Positions 1 to 8,141 of a stretch of DNA of 64,000 nt are shown here, piece by piece (the stretch's first letter is position 1; each line of letters opens with the position of its first letter). A program made the translations under genes and the position numbers. Under the pieces are notes generated by a model. That model was not told the DNA's origin. It did not search any database and was given only the letters and a program-made list of their open reading frames with translations. The stretch is from Silicimonas sp. GTDB taxonomy: Bacteria; Pseudomonadota; Alphaproteobacteria; Rhodobacterales; Rhodobacteraceae. The DNA is taken from the NCBI GenBank assembly GCA_022824315.1, contig JAJEAC010000208.1:1-64000 (forward strand). The letters run 5' to 3'.

Positions 1-196
1 GCCCGATATCTCTGGCCCGGAGGAAGCACCAAGCCCGCGCTGCACACCATTGTTCATAGCCACACGCCGATGCCGTTGCGAGACCTTCGCCGTTGAACAG
101 CTCGTTCACAGGGACAGTCGCTGCCGCTGCGGCGCCAAGCGGGATGCTATCAAAGGAAAGGACGAGCCTCAAGCTTCGCAGCGGCACTTTGGGGCG

Positions 197-471
197 GCAA
201 AGGCGTGCTGCCGGTTCAAGCGGAGGCTGGCGTTGATGTGACGGAAACGCGGCATGCGGCTCGTCATCGCCAACGAGGCCTGCACCAGAAGGACGCGCTC
301 ATGGGACGGCATTGTCGACCGGAAGCTCGGCGGCGCGAAGACGGTCTCGGACGGCAGCATCGTCGTCGACCGGGACATGAACGCGCACGCGGCATCATGC
401 TGCGCGCGCTCTACGGCAACTTGGGCCGTTTCCAGGCGGCGGGCGCGGATGTTGCGCTCGTTGCGGAATGA
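197..471 (+). pseudogene. Degenerate C-terminal remnant of a TnpB/Fanzor-like nuclease
   Basis: A decayed end of an RNA-guided TnpB-type transposon nuclease. In frame 2 the reading ends at a TGA (239-241) after FKRRLALM. It resumes with MRLVIANEACTRRTRSWDG and LGGAKT, and reaches VVDRDMNA. One frame change then gives RARGIMLRAL, ending at the stop at 469-471. The order NEA-x-T, W-x-G, DRD-x-N, GARGI-x-LRAL is the end of the RuvC domain in IS605/IS607-type TnpB and Fanzor proteins. The stop plus frameshift make it non-functional. No N-terminal part, IS end or omegaRNA is visible in the window, although the element could extend left of base 1. The family call rests on remembered motifs only. 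Confidence 0.5.
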
Positions 472-525
472 ATCAAGTGGACTCGGTACCGAAGTTGGCG
501 AAAAGACTGCGTGCCAGTTCGACCC

Positions 526-1896
526 CTACCCGTCCTCGGCTCGGTTGACAGGCATCGCATCGAATTCGGGAACGTCGAGACCGAGCACCAGATTTTCCGA
601 CAGATGGTGCGCCTGCTGGAGAATTGCGTCGCAAAGACCTTTTGCACTCGGTCGCGGCAAATCTCCCGCCGCTTGCACAAGCGCCTGGACGATGTCGAAC
701 ACACGCATTTGTTGGGCGTTCACATAGCCGCGCGCGCCAAGAGCGCTCATGAACTCATCAAGGTCATCGCGTCCCACGTCGTCCGCCATGCGTGCCCGAC
801 CTGTGCGAAATGACATCTCGTGGGTCACTCCTGTATCCAGCAAGACCGGGTCGACATCGTAAGCAGGCGCCAAATCCGGCTTCGTGAATGTGTAAAGGAG
901 CGCATGGTTCTTAGCGTGATTGTCGGAATTGCCGAGAATCATGTTGGCAAGCGTGATCTCGAAAAAGGCTTGGCGCGCCAGCGCCGGCACGCGCGTTGCC
1001 CTCAAGAGCCCGCCAATGGCCGTCGCCGTGAAGGCGCGCCCCTCCGCATCATTGCGTTCGTACTTCAAGGTGTGGCCGAGCCCGAGCGCCTGGCAAAAAT
1101 CTTCCTGGTGCACGCGGTGCACTCGCCCCGCCGTGACTTGCCGATCAAATCGGGTGACCAGCAGCCCTTGCAGCAACCCCTCACCCAATATGCGCGTATG
1201 GGCGACCGGGTGCTTTAGCACTCGGGCCATGAGACGCGTGGCCAGGTGTTCGCTGGCGACGGAGGACATGGCACCCGCGCGCGGAACCTTGAGGACATGC
1301 GTTGTCGGCGCGCCGCTGCCAGGCTTGGGCAAACCGAGACGCCCGTTCGGCAAGACTGCCAGCGCCACCTTGCCCTGAACGCCTGCGAGCGGCGAAGGAT
1401 CGTCGCAGTCAGGAGGAAGGCGCCGGTGGTCGCGAAGCGAGGCCATTATGCGGGCCACCGCACCTCCGACCGGCAAGGGCGTGATGTCAAGGTCGCTTGC
1501 GGGCACAGCCTCGGAAACCACGGGAGCGTCGTCCAATTCGTCGTAGTCGATGTCCAGACGCCCAGGCCGTTTGCCCGGTGGCGCCCCTTCCGGCACGCAA
1601 CTGATCGCCCCCGGGCAGTCAGCGCCAAGGTGTGCGAGCAACCCGACTATGTCGCGCTCCGCGATACCATGGCGCTGCATGACTTGGTCACGCATCTCGT
1701 TTTCAAACAGGAGATTGGAGAAAAAGCCACGCGCTGCAACGTCGCCAAAGGGTTCGTCACGAACGGGCAACGACACGGAGATCGCGTGAGGGATCGCGTC
1801 CGTCACGTATCGGAAAGCCATGTCGCCATCGGGCTCCGAAGACAACTCGCCAATGGGCTCCGAAACCGCCTCAAGATAGACATCGAGGCGGGTCAC
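526..1896 (-). CDS. hipA: HipA-family serine/threonine kinase toxin
   Basis: Toxin of a HipBA type II toxin-antitoxin pair. HipA kinases phosphorylate a target such as glutamyl-tRNA synthetase and induce dormancy. The protein has about 456 residues (E. coli HipA has 440). Visible motifs are the glycine-rich loop GVQGK, the catalytic loop GNSDNHAKN (catalytic Asp near residue 325) and LAPAYDVDP, equivalent to the DFG region. I chose GTG at 1896 because it overlaps the antitoxin stop as GTGA, a typical translational coupling. An upstream ATG at 1953 would add 19 residues inside hipB. The gene looks intact. Short pieces of hipA-like sequence recur at 2834-2899 and 13441-13481. Confidence 0.9.
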   Translation of the reverse strand: MTRLDVYLEAVSEPIGELSSEPDGDMAFRYVTDAIPHAISVSLPVRDEPFGDVAARGFFSNLLFENEMRDQVMQRHGIAERDIVGLLAHLGADCPGAISCVPEGAPPGKRPGRLDIDYDELDDAPVVSEAVPASDLDITPLPVGGAVARIMASLRDHRRLPPDCDDPSPLAGVQGKVALAVLPNGRLGLPKPGSGAPTTHVLKVPRAGAMSSVASEHLATRLMARVLKHPVAHTRILGEGLLQGLLVTRFDRQVTAGRVHRVHQEDFCQALGLGHTLKYERNDAEGRAFTATAIGGLLRATRVPALARQAFFEITLANMILGNSDNHAKNHALLYTFTKPDLAPAYDVDPVLLDTGVTHEMSFRTGRARMADDVGRDDLDEFMSALGARGYVNAQQMRVFDIVQALVQAAGDLPRPSAKGLCDAILQQAHHLSENLVLGLDVPEFDAMPVNRAEDG

Positions 1897-2129
1897 GGTC
1901 GGCTCGCCTGTTCCGGAAACTTGAGCTCGATCGCGACCCCCAGGTCCTGGCACAACTGGAGAACCAATCCTACGTGGGCAGTCTCCTTGCCCCGTTCAAC
2001 GCTCCGGATGGTCGGTCGCGAGATTCCGGTTTGCAGAGAGAGCTCTTCCTGCGTGATCTTGAGCGCCTTGCGCGTTCTGCGCAATTCAGCACCCAAGGAA
2101 GCGGCGTCGGTGATGAGAACGGACGTCAT
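1893..2129 (-). CDS. hipB: HipB-like helix-turn-helix antitoxin
   Basis: Small Xre-type DNA-binding protein of 78 residues, expected to bind HipA and repress the hipBA promoter. The HTH is visible as ITQEELSLQTGISRPTIRSVERG. The start is ATG at 2129, preceded by GGAG about 6 nt upstream. A longer reading to 2198 lacks a better ribosome site and runs into the operator region. The C-terminus (LGVAIELKFPE) is short and hydrophobic, as in other HipB proteins. It is translationally coupled to hipA. Two operator-like inverted repeats lie upstream, at 2144-2159 and 2244-2259. Confidence 0.85.
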   Translation of the reverse strand: MTSVLITDAASLGAELRRTRKALKITQEELSLQTGISRPTIRSVERGKETAHVGLVLQLCQDLGVAIELKFPEQASRP

Positions 2130-2143
2130 GGCGACTCCAAAAA

Positions 2144-2259
2144 GAAAAAGATCGTTTTCATTTTCTCTTGGATTATGCCAAGGCCTCCGAAAAGACAATG
2201 ATCATTTCCTTTAGTGTCTACTCACTGCGTTCCATGGCAAGAAGGAAAAGATCGCTTCC
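2144..2259 (-). promoter_or_regulatory. hipBA upstream region with two HipB-operator-like inverted repeats
   Basis: Two similar imperfect palindromes lie exactly 100 bp apart: GAAAACGATCTTTTTC (minus strand, 2159-2144) and GGAAGCGATCTTTTCC (2259-2244). Each has the form of a short arm, an 8-nt spacer and the complementary arm. This is the architecture of E. coli HipB operators, although the arm sequence differs. The inner copy ends 15 bp before the hipB start. The outer copy sits in the tail of the broken toxin gene. Autorepression by HipB is inferred. Confidence 0.45.
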
Positions 2260-2493
2260 ATTTGGAAGCCAATGCCGAAGGCACGAGCAAACAACACTCG
2301 TGAAGTAGACCGGATAGCGCCAGATCCGTAATGAATGCGCAACTCGCTGACTCGATCGCCAAGGCTCTTCACGTCGCCCGTATGCCCCCGCGGCGAGACT
2401 CCCGATGCGCACGTCAATGATAGTGACGGCGCGCGCGTCCTTCAGGCCTTTGTGCCAGCACGTGAATTCGCAGGTTTGCCGAACTCCCAGCAT
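2240..2493 (-). pseudogene. Frameshifted HigB/RelE-type (Gp49-like) toxin
   Basis: Remnant of a small mRNA-interferase-type toxin. From ATG 2493 the frame reads MLGVRQTCEFTCWHKGLKDA, then IIDVRIGSL. The continuation TGDVKSLGDRVSELRIHYG is in a second frame, and YPVYFTS returns to the first. Joined together these follow the usual order of phage-derived HigB toxins: F-x-x-W-x-x-GLKD, ID-x-RI, GD-x-K-x-x-G-x-G-x-SELR-x-x-YG-x-G, VYFT. Two indels near 2383 and 2311 break it and the C-terminal part is lost. No HigA partner is seen next to it. hipB follows directly downstream. Confidence 0.6.
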
Positions 2494-2613
2494 TTGTGAA
2501 TTCATGTGTGTATTTTTGTGCACACTTCGGTCCCTGTTTGGAGTGCGCCCCTGAGATTGGACAATTTGGATCTTAGGAATTCCCCCATCTGGGGCCTTCG
2601 TTTAGGAGGATCC

Positions 2614-2730
2614 ATGAGCAAGAGACATAGACGCCACAGCACAGCCAAGAAGCGGGAAATCGTGGAAGCGTATCTGAACGGAGAAGCGCTTCACGCTCTC
2701 GGCAAGCAGCATGATGCGTGCCGCTCCTTG
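2614..2730 (+). pseudogene. IS3-type transposase OrfA, N-terminal stub
   Basis: A good ribosome site (AGGAGG, 2604-2609) precedes ATG 2614. The first 39 codons (KKREIVEAYLNGE, then LHALGKQHD) look like the helix-turn-helix start of IS3-family OrfA proteins. After CRSL the similarity stops and the frame runs into unrelated sequence with no OrfB. This is a truncated insertion-sequence fragment. The breakpoint is near 2730-2735. No terminal inverted repeats were found. Confidence 0.55.
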
Positions 2731-2833
2731 GTTATGTCCGGGATCCTGCCGACCACGCGCTGGCGCCGGGACGGTTCGGTGCTCAGCGTGACGGGCGTCC
2801 GTTATTTTTGTCACCTCCAGGACCGGGGCGGCG

Positions 2834-2899
2834 GCGCTGGCACGCGCGTTGCCCTCAAGAGCCCGCCAATGGCTACTGCCGTGAAGGCGCGCCGCTCCA
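2834..2899 (-). repeat. Stray 65-bp hipA fragment
   Basis: This segment matches hipA positions 981-1046 in the same orientation, with roughly six mismatches in 65 bases by eye. On the minus strand it reads AFTAVAIGGLLRATRVPA against AFTATAIGGLLRATRVPA in HipA. It is isolated between the OrfA stub and the amidohydrolase gene. It is either a partial duplication of the local hipA or the last trace of a second hipA paralogue. The surrounding bases 2731-2995 hold no other recognisable coding sequence. Confidence 0.75.
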
Positions 2900-2995
2900 C
2901 ACAATATGCTGGCAGAACAAAGGTGCAATATCTTCGTAGCCGATGGTCAGTTGTGTATGTAATTCCTGGAAAATTCCACGAAAATGTACTGAATT

Positions 2996-4579
2996 TCACT
3001 CACACGCATCCTGCACCACCGAAATGTAACTTCCCGAGGCCGGGACGCCTGGATCGTCGCCGCCACCGTAGCGGTACATCTGGACATCTTGTCCGGATGC
3101 CCGCTCATGCAGTTTCTTGATATGTGGAAAAAAGACGCTGTTTCGCTCTTCGATCTGGGAATGGGCTTCGAGATACTCTGGCATCGCCGCGCGAATTTCG
3201 GCCAGGACTGCCTGCTCATCAATCTGCGTCAAGCGGCCGTGTTCCACGACTGTCACGCCGTCAACGATCACGCGGTCGATCGAACTTCCATTCTCGCAAT
3301 AGACCAGATGCTTGCAAAGGTCATTCAACGGCGTGAAGGCCAGTTCATCCATCCGCAGCATGATCAGGTCAGCGCACTTTCCCGGTTCGAGTGATCCGGT
3401 CACATCGCCGAGACCGGCCGAGCGCGCGCCGCCGATCGTTGCAGCCGTGAGGACTTCTGATGCCGTCAGCCACCGGCTGAAATCTGGCCCCGTGGCGCTT
3501 TGAACAAGCGCTGCAACGCGCATGACATCAAAGATTCGGGCGGAGTCATTCGAGCAAACTCCATCCGTGCCCAGGGCGAGCACAGCTCCTGCGTCCATCA
3601 GGCGCCGGACCGGCGCAATGCCCGCGCCAAGCTTCAAGTTCGAGATGGCGTTGTGCGCGACGGCGCATCCCGACTCTCCAATGAGATCGATGTCCGCGTC
3701 ATCGACCCAGACCGCATGGGCGATCGTGACGTTTCGGGTCAGGATTCCGAGGTCGTGCATGTAACGGACCAGGCTCGTACCATGGAACTCGTGCCCGGTC
3801 ACAGCTTGGGTCTTGGTTTCCAGAACATGGGTGTGGAATGGGACGTGCCGTTCGCGTGCAAGGTCGCTGCAGGCTTGCAACAGATCCGACGTACAGCGTT
3901 GTGGAGCCGACGGCGCCACCATGAAGCGCAATCTTCCGTTATCATCATGGAAGCGGGAAAACGCTTCCTCGCAATATTCGACATAGGCGTCAGCGGCAAT
4001 CATCGGCCCGAAATCCAGTTGCGCCTGCACCTCGGCCGGCAGGATTTCGCGCGCATATGGCAACGCGTCCAACGGGTGGACATTCATGACCGCGCTCGCA
4101 ACATTGGCGCGGATGCCAATATCCTCGTAAGCACGGAACACCATCGCCAGTCGGTCATGATCGTGACGTGGTGGATCGAAGAAGTCATCGCACATCAACG
4201 TCACACCGTTCTTCAGCGATTCCATGGCAAGCAGCAGCGACCGCAGATAGACCAGTCGAGGCGACAACAGTGGCCCCATCAGCAACGGATAGGCGTAGAG
4301 CAGCCAGAGTTCGAGTGGCAGACGCTCGTAACGCCCCCGAAAGAACGTTTCGCTGGAGTGCGTGTGTGCATTCACCAGGCCCGGCATGACCAGCTTGCCG
4401 GAACCATCAATGACGGCGGCTCCTCCCGGTGTTTCAAGGTTCGTGTCAATCGCCGAAATCCTGTTGCCCTCGATCAGAATGTCGCCGACGAAAGGGCTGT
4501 CGAACCTGCCGCCACCCATCGCCAGAATCATTGCGCCCCGAACAAGTGTCGCGTGCCTGGCGGTGTTCGACTCAGACAT
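2996..4579 (-). CDS. Amidohydrolase of the cytosine/guanine deaminase (TRZ/ATZ) superfamily
   Basis: Metal-dependent hydrolase of 527 residues, probably a cytosolic deaminase of a nucleobase or related heterocycle. The N-terminal beta-sandwich leads to VMPGLVNAHTHS, the HxH metal motif. Later come HTHVLETK (second metal His region), HAVWV and LGTDG (metal Asp). The C-terminus returns to the sandwich (LEPGKCADLIML). I chose ATG 4579 because it overlaps the permease stop by 8 bp; upstream in-frame codons lie inside the permease gene. It is the last gene of an operon with a BMP-type nucleoside importer under a RutR-like regulator, so a purine or pyrimidine derivative is the likely substrate. The exact substrate cannot be told from sequence. 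Confidence 0.82.
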   Translation of the reverse strand: MSESNTARHATLVRGAMILAMGGGRFDSPFVGDILIEGNRISAIDTNLETPGGAAVIDGSGKLVMPGLVNAHTHSSETFFRGRYERLPLELWLLYAYPLLMGPLLSPRLVYLRSLLLAMESLKNGVTLMCDDFFDPPRHDHDRLAMVFRAYEDIGIRANVASAVMNVHPLDALPYAREILPAEVQAQLDFGPMIAADAYVEYCEEAFSRFHDDNGRLRFMVAPSAPQRCTSDLLQACSDLARERHVPFHTHVLETKTQAVTGHEFHGTSLVRYMHDLGILTRNVTIAHAVWVDDADIDLIGESGCAVAHNAISNLKLGAGIAPVRRLMDAGAVLALGTDGVCSNDSARIFDVMRVAALVQSATGPDFSRWLTASEVLTAATIGGARSAGLGDVTGSLEPGKCADLIMLRMDELAFTPLNDLCKHLVYCENGSSIDRVIVDGVTVVEHGRLTQIDEQAVLAEIRAAMPEYLEAHSQIEERNSVFFPHIKKLHERASGQDVQMYRYGGGDDPGVPASGSYISVVQDACE

Positions 4580-5465
4580 GACTCTGTTCTTCGGTAAGGG
4601 TCGCTGCCTTGGCTCCGCCACGCAATTTCCCGCTGATCCACACGCCCAGAATTGTCGCGAGATAGGGCAAGGTCTGAAGCAGGCCATGAGGAATATTGTC
4701 GCCGAAAGTCAACTGAACGCGAATGCCAAGAACGCCGGCAACGGCAAAGAACAACGCCGCAAATGTCGCCCAGACAGGGTGTCCCGCACCAAAGATCACG
4801 GCAGCAAACGCCATGAATCCTCGGCCTGCCGTCATATTCTGAGCGAATAACTGCAGGCTGCCGGTGGCCAATTCAGCACCGCCGGCGGCGCACAGCACAC
4901 CTCCGGCAGCCAGCGCAATCAGTCGTATGCGGGATGGGTCGGCACCGACGCTTCGGGCCGCGAACGCATGTTCGCCGCATGCGGCCAACTGCAAACCGAA
5001 GCGGGTGCACTTCAACAGGACCCAGAGACCGAGCACGACGACCGGCATCAGGAGCACAAAGATCGAGAGTACGCCAAATGCGCCCAGGACCGGACCGGCC
5101 TTGGGGGCGCCAGACGAGACCGTTACCGCGACCTGACTGCCCATATAGGCCTCGACTGCAAAGGCGGTCCCTCCGAGTCCCAACCCGGTCAACCCGAGGC
5201 CCGCAATTATCTGGTTGGCCTTGAGGCGTTCGATGACGAACCAAAGCAGAACCGATGCTGCCACACAGAGGCCAACGGCCAGAAGGAATCCCTGCAGGAA
5301 CGACCCTGTTATCGCGATCCCCAGAACCGTGGCGCAGGCACCGATGATCATCAGACCTTCAAGACCAAGGTTCCAGATTCCAGTCCGTTGAGCCAGGACG
5401 CCCGCCAATGTGACGTAGATCAGGGGGGTGCTGGACCGCAGGATGGCAATGATCATTTCATCCAT
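4572..5465 (-). CDS. ABC transporter permease, nucleoside/BMP type (YufQ/NupQ-like)
   Basis: Inner-membrane permease of about 297 residues with eight or more hydrophobic segments. The N-terminus has the family's Q-x-T-G-x-W-N-L-G-x-EG-x-M motif (QRTGIWNLGLEGLM), and there is a LAACGEHAFAARSVG loop. It pairs with the permease encoded just upstream in the same operon. Start ATG 5465 has GGGAGG 7 nt upstream and overlaps the previous stop by 8 bp; a TTG at 5480 is a weaker alternative. It probably moves a nucleoside or nucleobase with the binding protein at 8142-9206. Confidence 0.85.
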   Translation of the reverse strand: MDEMIIAILRSSTPLIYVTLAGVLAQRTGIWNLGLEGLMIIGACATVLGIAITGSFLQGFLLAVGLCVAASVLLWFVIERLKANQIIAGLGLTGLGLGGTAFAVEAYMGSQVAVTVSSGAPKAGPVLGAFGVLSIFVLLMPVVVLGLWVLLKCTRFGLQLAACGEHAFAARSVGADPSRIRLIALAAGGVLCAAGGAELATGSLQLFAQNMTAGRGFMAFAAVIFGAGHPVWATFAALFFAVAGVLGIRVQLTFGDNIPHGLLQTLPYLATILGVWISGKLRGGAKAATLTEEQSHV

Positions 5466-6498
5466 GGTCGCGCCTCCCAACCCGAAGCAACCGATCCACG
5501 AAGGCTGATTTCGCAGTGATAAACAGCGCTATGGCCGCGTTGATGATGTCGATGGCCGAAGCCGGCAGCCCGACCATTATCGGCAGGTAGAGCGCAGCCG
5601 AGGCCAATCCACCAAAAAAGAGCGAGGCAACGGCCGTTCCAATCACCGATGTATTCGCAACCAGGGCAATCAGTATGGCGGTGAACCCGTGCGCAGGGAG
5701 AAAGCCACTGGATATCCGGCCGTTCGGTCCCATGAATTCCAGAGTCCCTGCCAGACCCGCCAATGCACCGCTGATCAGAAAACTCGCAAGGCCGAGTTGC
5801 CACTGTTTCGCACCAAGCCAACGTATCATCTGGCCGTTGCGCCCCGCGAGACCAGCAAGAACGCCGAAGGCAGAGCGATTGACCAACAGCCACATGGCCA
5901 AGCCCGTAACAAGTGCCGTAGTCACGATGACAGGTGAGACCCCGAGCGAATCCGAGATGCGATAGGAAGAATCAAGCGGACGGCTGGATGCCTGCTGTCC
6001 AGAACCCGACGGGTCCTTGAGCGGGCCCGACGTGACGTAGATCAACAACAAGCTCGCGAGAAAATTGCCCATCAAGGTGGTGATGACCTCGTCCGTTCCC
6101 GACCTTATGCGCAAGAGACCGGGCCATAGAGCCCAGAAAGCACCTCCGGCCATTCCAGCGATGAAACACGCAGGAATGACAATGATCGCTGGTGCACCTG
6201 TCAGCACTTCGGCGCAAATGGCAGCGGCTATCGAGCCGATATAGAATTGCCCTTGTGCCCCAATGTTGAAGTAACCTGCGCGAAAGCTGATGGCGACGCC
6301 GACGGCCGTGATGAACAGAGGCAGACCCCATCGCAGGCTTTGCGCGGCCGCGTTGGGTCTCAGGAATGCACCCTCGGCAATGCTGTTCAGGACCTGTACA
6401 GCCGAGAACCCGGAAGTCTGAAAAATTGCCGAGCAGAGCAGCAATGCAAAGAGCACGAAAACCAGACTGCGCAAGACTGACGTCAATTGCCCGCTCAT
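5458..6498 (-). CDS. ABC transporter permease, nucleoside/BMP type (YufP/NupP-like)
   Basis: Inner-membrane permease of 346 residues, mostly hydrophobic. It carries the family motif FRAGYFNIGAQGQFYIGS near residue 75 and a TDEVITTLMGNF loop before the central cytoplasmic region. The start ATG 6498 overlaps the stop of the ATPase gene as ATGA. It forms the membrane channel together with the 4572-5465 product. Confidence 0.86.
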   Translation of the reverse strand: MSGQLTSVLRSLVFVLFALLLCSAIFQTSGFSAVQVLNSIAEGAFLRPNAAAQSLRWGLPLFITAVGVAISFRAGYFNIGAQGQFYIGSIAAAICAEVLTGAPAIIVIPACFIAGMAGGAFWALWPGLLRIRSGTDEVITTLMGNFLASLLLIYVTSGPLKDPSGSGQQASSRPLDSSYRISDSLGVSPVIVTTALVTGLAMWLLVNRSAFGVLAGLAGRNGQMIRWLGAKQWQLGLASFLISGALAGLAGTLEFMGPNGRISSGFLPAHGFTAILIALVANTSVIGTAVASLFFGGLASAALYLPIMVGLPASAIDIINAAIALFITAKSAFVDRLLRVGRRDHG

Positions 6499-8078
6499 TG
6501 GTTCGCACCGGTCATGGCCGCCCCGATGGCCTGCAAATCGTAGGGCGCAGAATACTCCCCTACGGACCTGCCGGAAAGCATCACAAGGACACGATCACTG
6601 ATGTCAAACAGTTCATCGAGGTCGGAGGAGATCAACAGCACTCCACATCCACGATCCCGGGCGGAACGTAGCGCATCCCAGACAAAGGCTGTTGCACCGA
6701 CGTCCAGGCCGCGGCCTGGTTGCGCGGCAACAATGAGTCGGGCCTCATCGTCAATCTCGCGCGCCAGGATCAGCTTTTGAGCATTGCCGCCCGACAGGGA
6801 ACCGGCCGACTGCCGGCAATCGTGATAAAGGACATCCCAGCGCGAAAGTGTCGTGTCGCACGATGCCCGCATTTGCGCCGGTCGAACGTACCGCAACAGC
6901 GATCCTTGCAGCAGCGCACCTGAACTCCAGTTTTCCCAGAGCGAACTGGTCAGGCTCAGCCCTTCGGTATTGCGTTCGAACGGGATAATTCTCAACCCTT
7001 GGCGCCGACGCTCGGTCAGGTTTTCCCGTGTGACGTCGGCCCCTGAGAACAGTATGGTACCCGAGATCAGGTCCGCGTGGCCGGCAATCGCCCGCACAAG
7101 TGTGCGCTGACCGTTGCCCTCGACACCCGCGACTCCGAGAATTTCGCCGGGCTGCAGCGAGACATCGATCTGAGAGAGCGGCGGCCCCTCGGAATCGGGT
7201 GCTGTGGAGACCGTCCGGATTTCCAGAAGCGGCGCTGTTGTCCGGGCTGGTGTTTCAGTCACAGGCACGGCCGTACGTTCGAAAGACTCCGGTGCGCCGG
7301 CACCCGTCAACGCCTTGATGTCGCCACCCTCCCGCACCGTTGTGCCATCACCTATGATCAAGCGCGCGAGGCTTGCGCTTTCGAGTTCCGTGCACGGCAG
7401 TGGGCCGGCGACATGCTTCCCTCCCCGCAGCACCGTCACCGTATCGGCGACGGCCAGGACTTCGCGAATCTTGTGAAGGATCAAGACGACCGTTACACCC
7501 ATCGATTTCAGCCTCCGAATCCGGTCGAACAAGAGCTCGATCCCTGAGGGCGAAAGCACGGCCGTCGGTTCATCGAGAATCAGGAGTTTCGACTCCGTCA
7601 CCAGTGCACGGGCGATCTCGACCCCCTGCTGGATCTCGATCGGGAGGTCACGAATGCGGCTGTTCGGATCCGCGGAGATATCGAGGTCCCGAAGGTGCGA
7701 CTTCCAGCGCCGAGCGAGACTCCGCGCCGAGAATATCCCACCGGGTCGCGTCGAGCCGAACTCCATCGCCTCTGCGATCGTAAAGGAAGGTGGCAGAGCG
7801 AAACTCTGGTGCACGAGCTCGACGCCGGCGGCCCGCGCCTTTGGAACGCTACCCGTCGGCAGAGGGCGCCCGTTCACGGTGATTTGCCCGTGTTCAGGTC
7901 TCACAAGACCGGCCGCCACGCGCGCAAAGGTTGTCTTTCCGGCACCGTTCTGCCCAACGACTGCGTGGATCAAGTCGGGCGCAAATTCGATCGAGAGACC
8001 TGCAATTGCGGTCACCGGACCATATCGGACAGTTACAGCGCTGCAACTCAGCGCAGGCACGGAAGATTGACGCGTCAT
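6495..8078 (-). CDS. ABC transporter ATPase with two nucleotide-binding domains (YufO/NupO-like)
   Basis: Energy-coupling subunit of 527 residues with two tandem ATPase domains, as in sugar and nucleoside importers. Domain 1 has Walker A GQNGAGKTT near residue 40 and Walker B LLILDEPTAVLS. Domain 2 has a degenerate Walker A (GVEGNGQRT), the signature SLSGGNAQK and AAQPGRGLDVG in the Walker B position. A degenerate second Walker A is usual in this family. The gene follows the binding-protein gene and the hairpin at 8105-8134, and its stop overlaps the next start. Confidence 0.88.
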   Translation of the reverse strand: MTRQSSVPALSCSAVTVRYGPVTAIAGLSIEFAPDLIHAVVGQNGAGKTTFARVAAGLVRPEHGQITVNGRPLPTGSVPKARAAGVELVHQSFALPPSFTIAEAMEFGSTRPGGIFSARSLARRWKSHLRDLDISADPNSRIRDLPIEIQQGVEIARALVTESKLLILDEPTAVLSPSGIELLFDRIRRLKSMGVTVVLILHKIREVLAVADTVTVLRGGKHVAGPLPCTELESASLARLIIGDGTTVREGGDIKALTGAGAPESFERTAVPVTETPARTTAPLLEIRTVSTAPDSEGPPLSQIDVSLQPGEILGVAGVEGNGQRTLVRAIAGHADLISGTILFSGADVTRENLTERRRQGLRIIPFERNTEGLSLTSSLWENWSSGALLQGSLLRYVRPAQMRASCDTTLSRWDVLYHDCRQSAGSLSGGNAQKLILAREIDDEARLIVAAQPGRGLDVGATAFVWDALRSARDRGCGVLLISSDLDELFDISDRVLVMLSGRSVGEYSAPYDLQAIGAAMTGANQ

Positions 8079-8104
8079 TTTCCAACCACGATTGGTGACC
8101 AGCG

Positions 8105-8134
8105 GGAACCGGGCCGTTTGGACGGCCCGGTTCC
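8105..8134 (-). other. Perfect intercistronic stem-loop after the BMP binding-protein gene
   Basis: Inverted repeat with 13-bp perfect arms (GGAACCGGGCCGT and ACGGCCCGGTTCC) around a 4-nt loop. It lies 7 bp past the stop of the binding-protein gene and 26 bp before the ATPase start. No U-tract follows on the transcribed strand, so it is more likely a 3' stabiliser or partial attenuator that favours binding-protein expression than a full terminator. Similar hairpins follow three other binding-protein genes in the window. Confidence 0.8.
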
Positions 8135-8141
8135 GTTGTAT

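Noticed and set aside
1246-2214. 322-codon plus-strand frame opposite hipA and hipB
   Set aside because: The kinase and HTH motifs on the minus strand explain the region.
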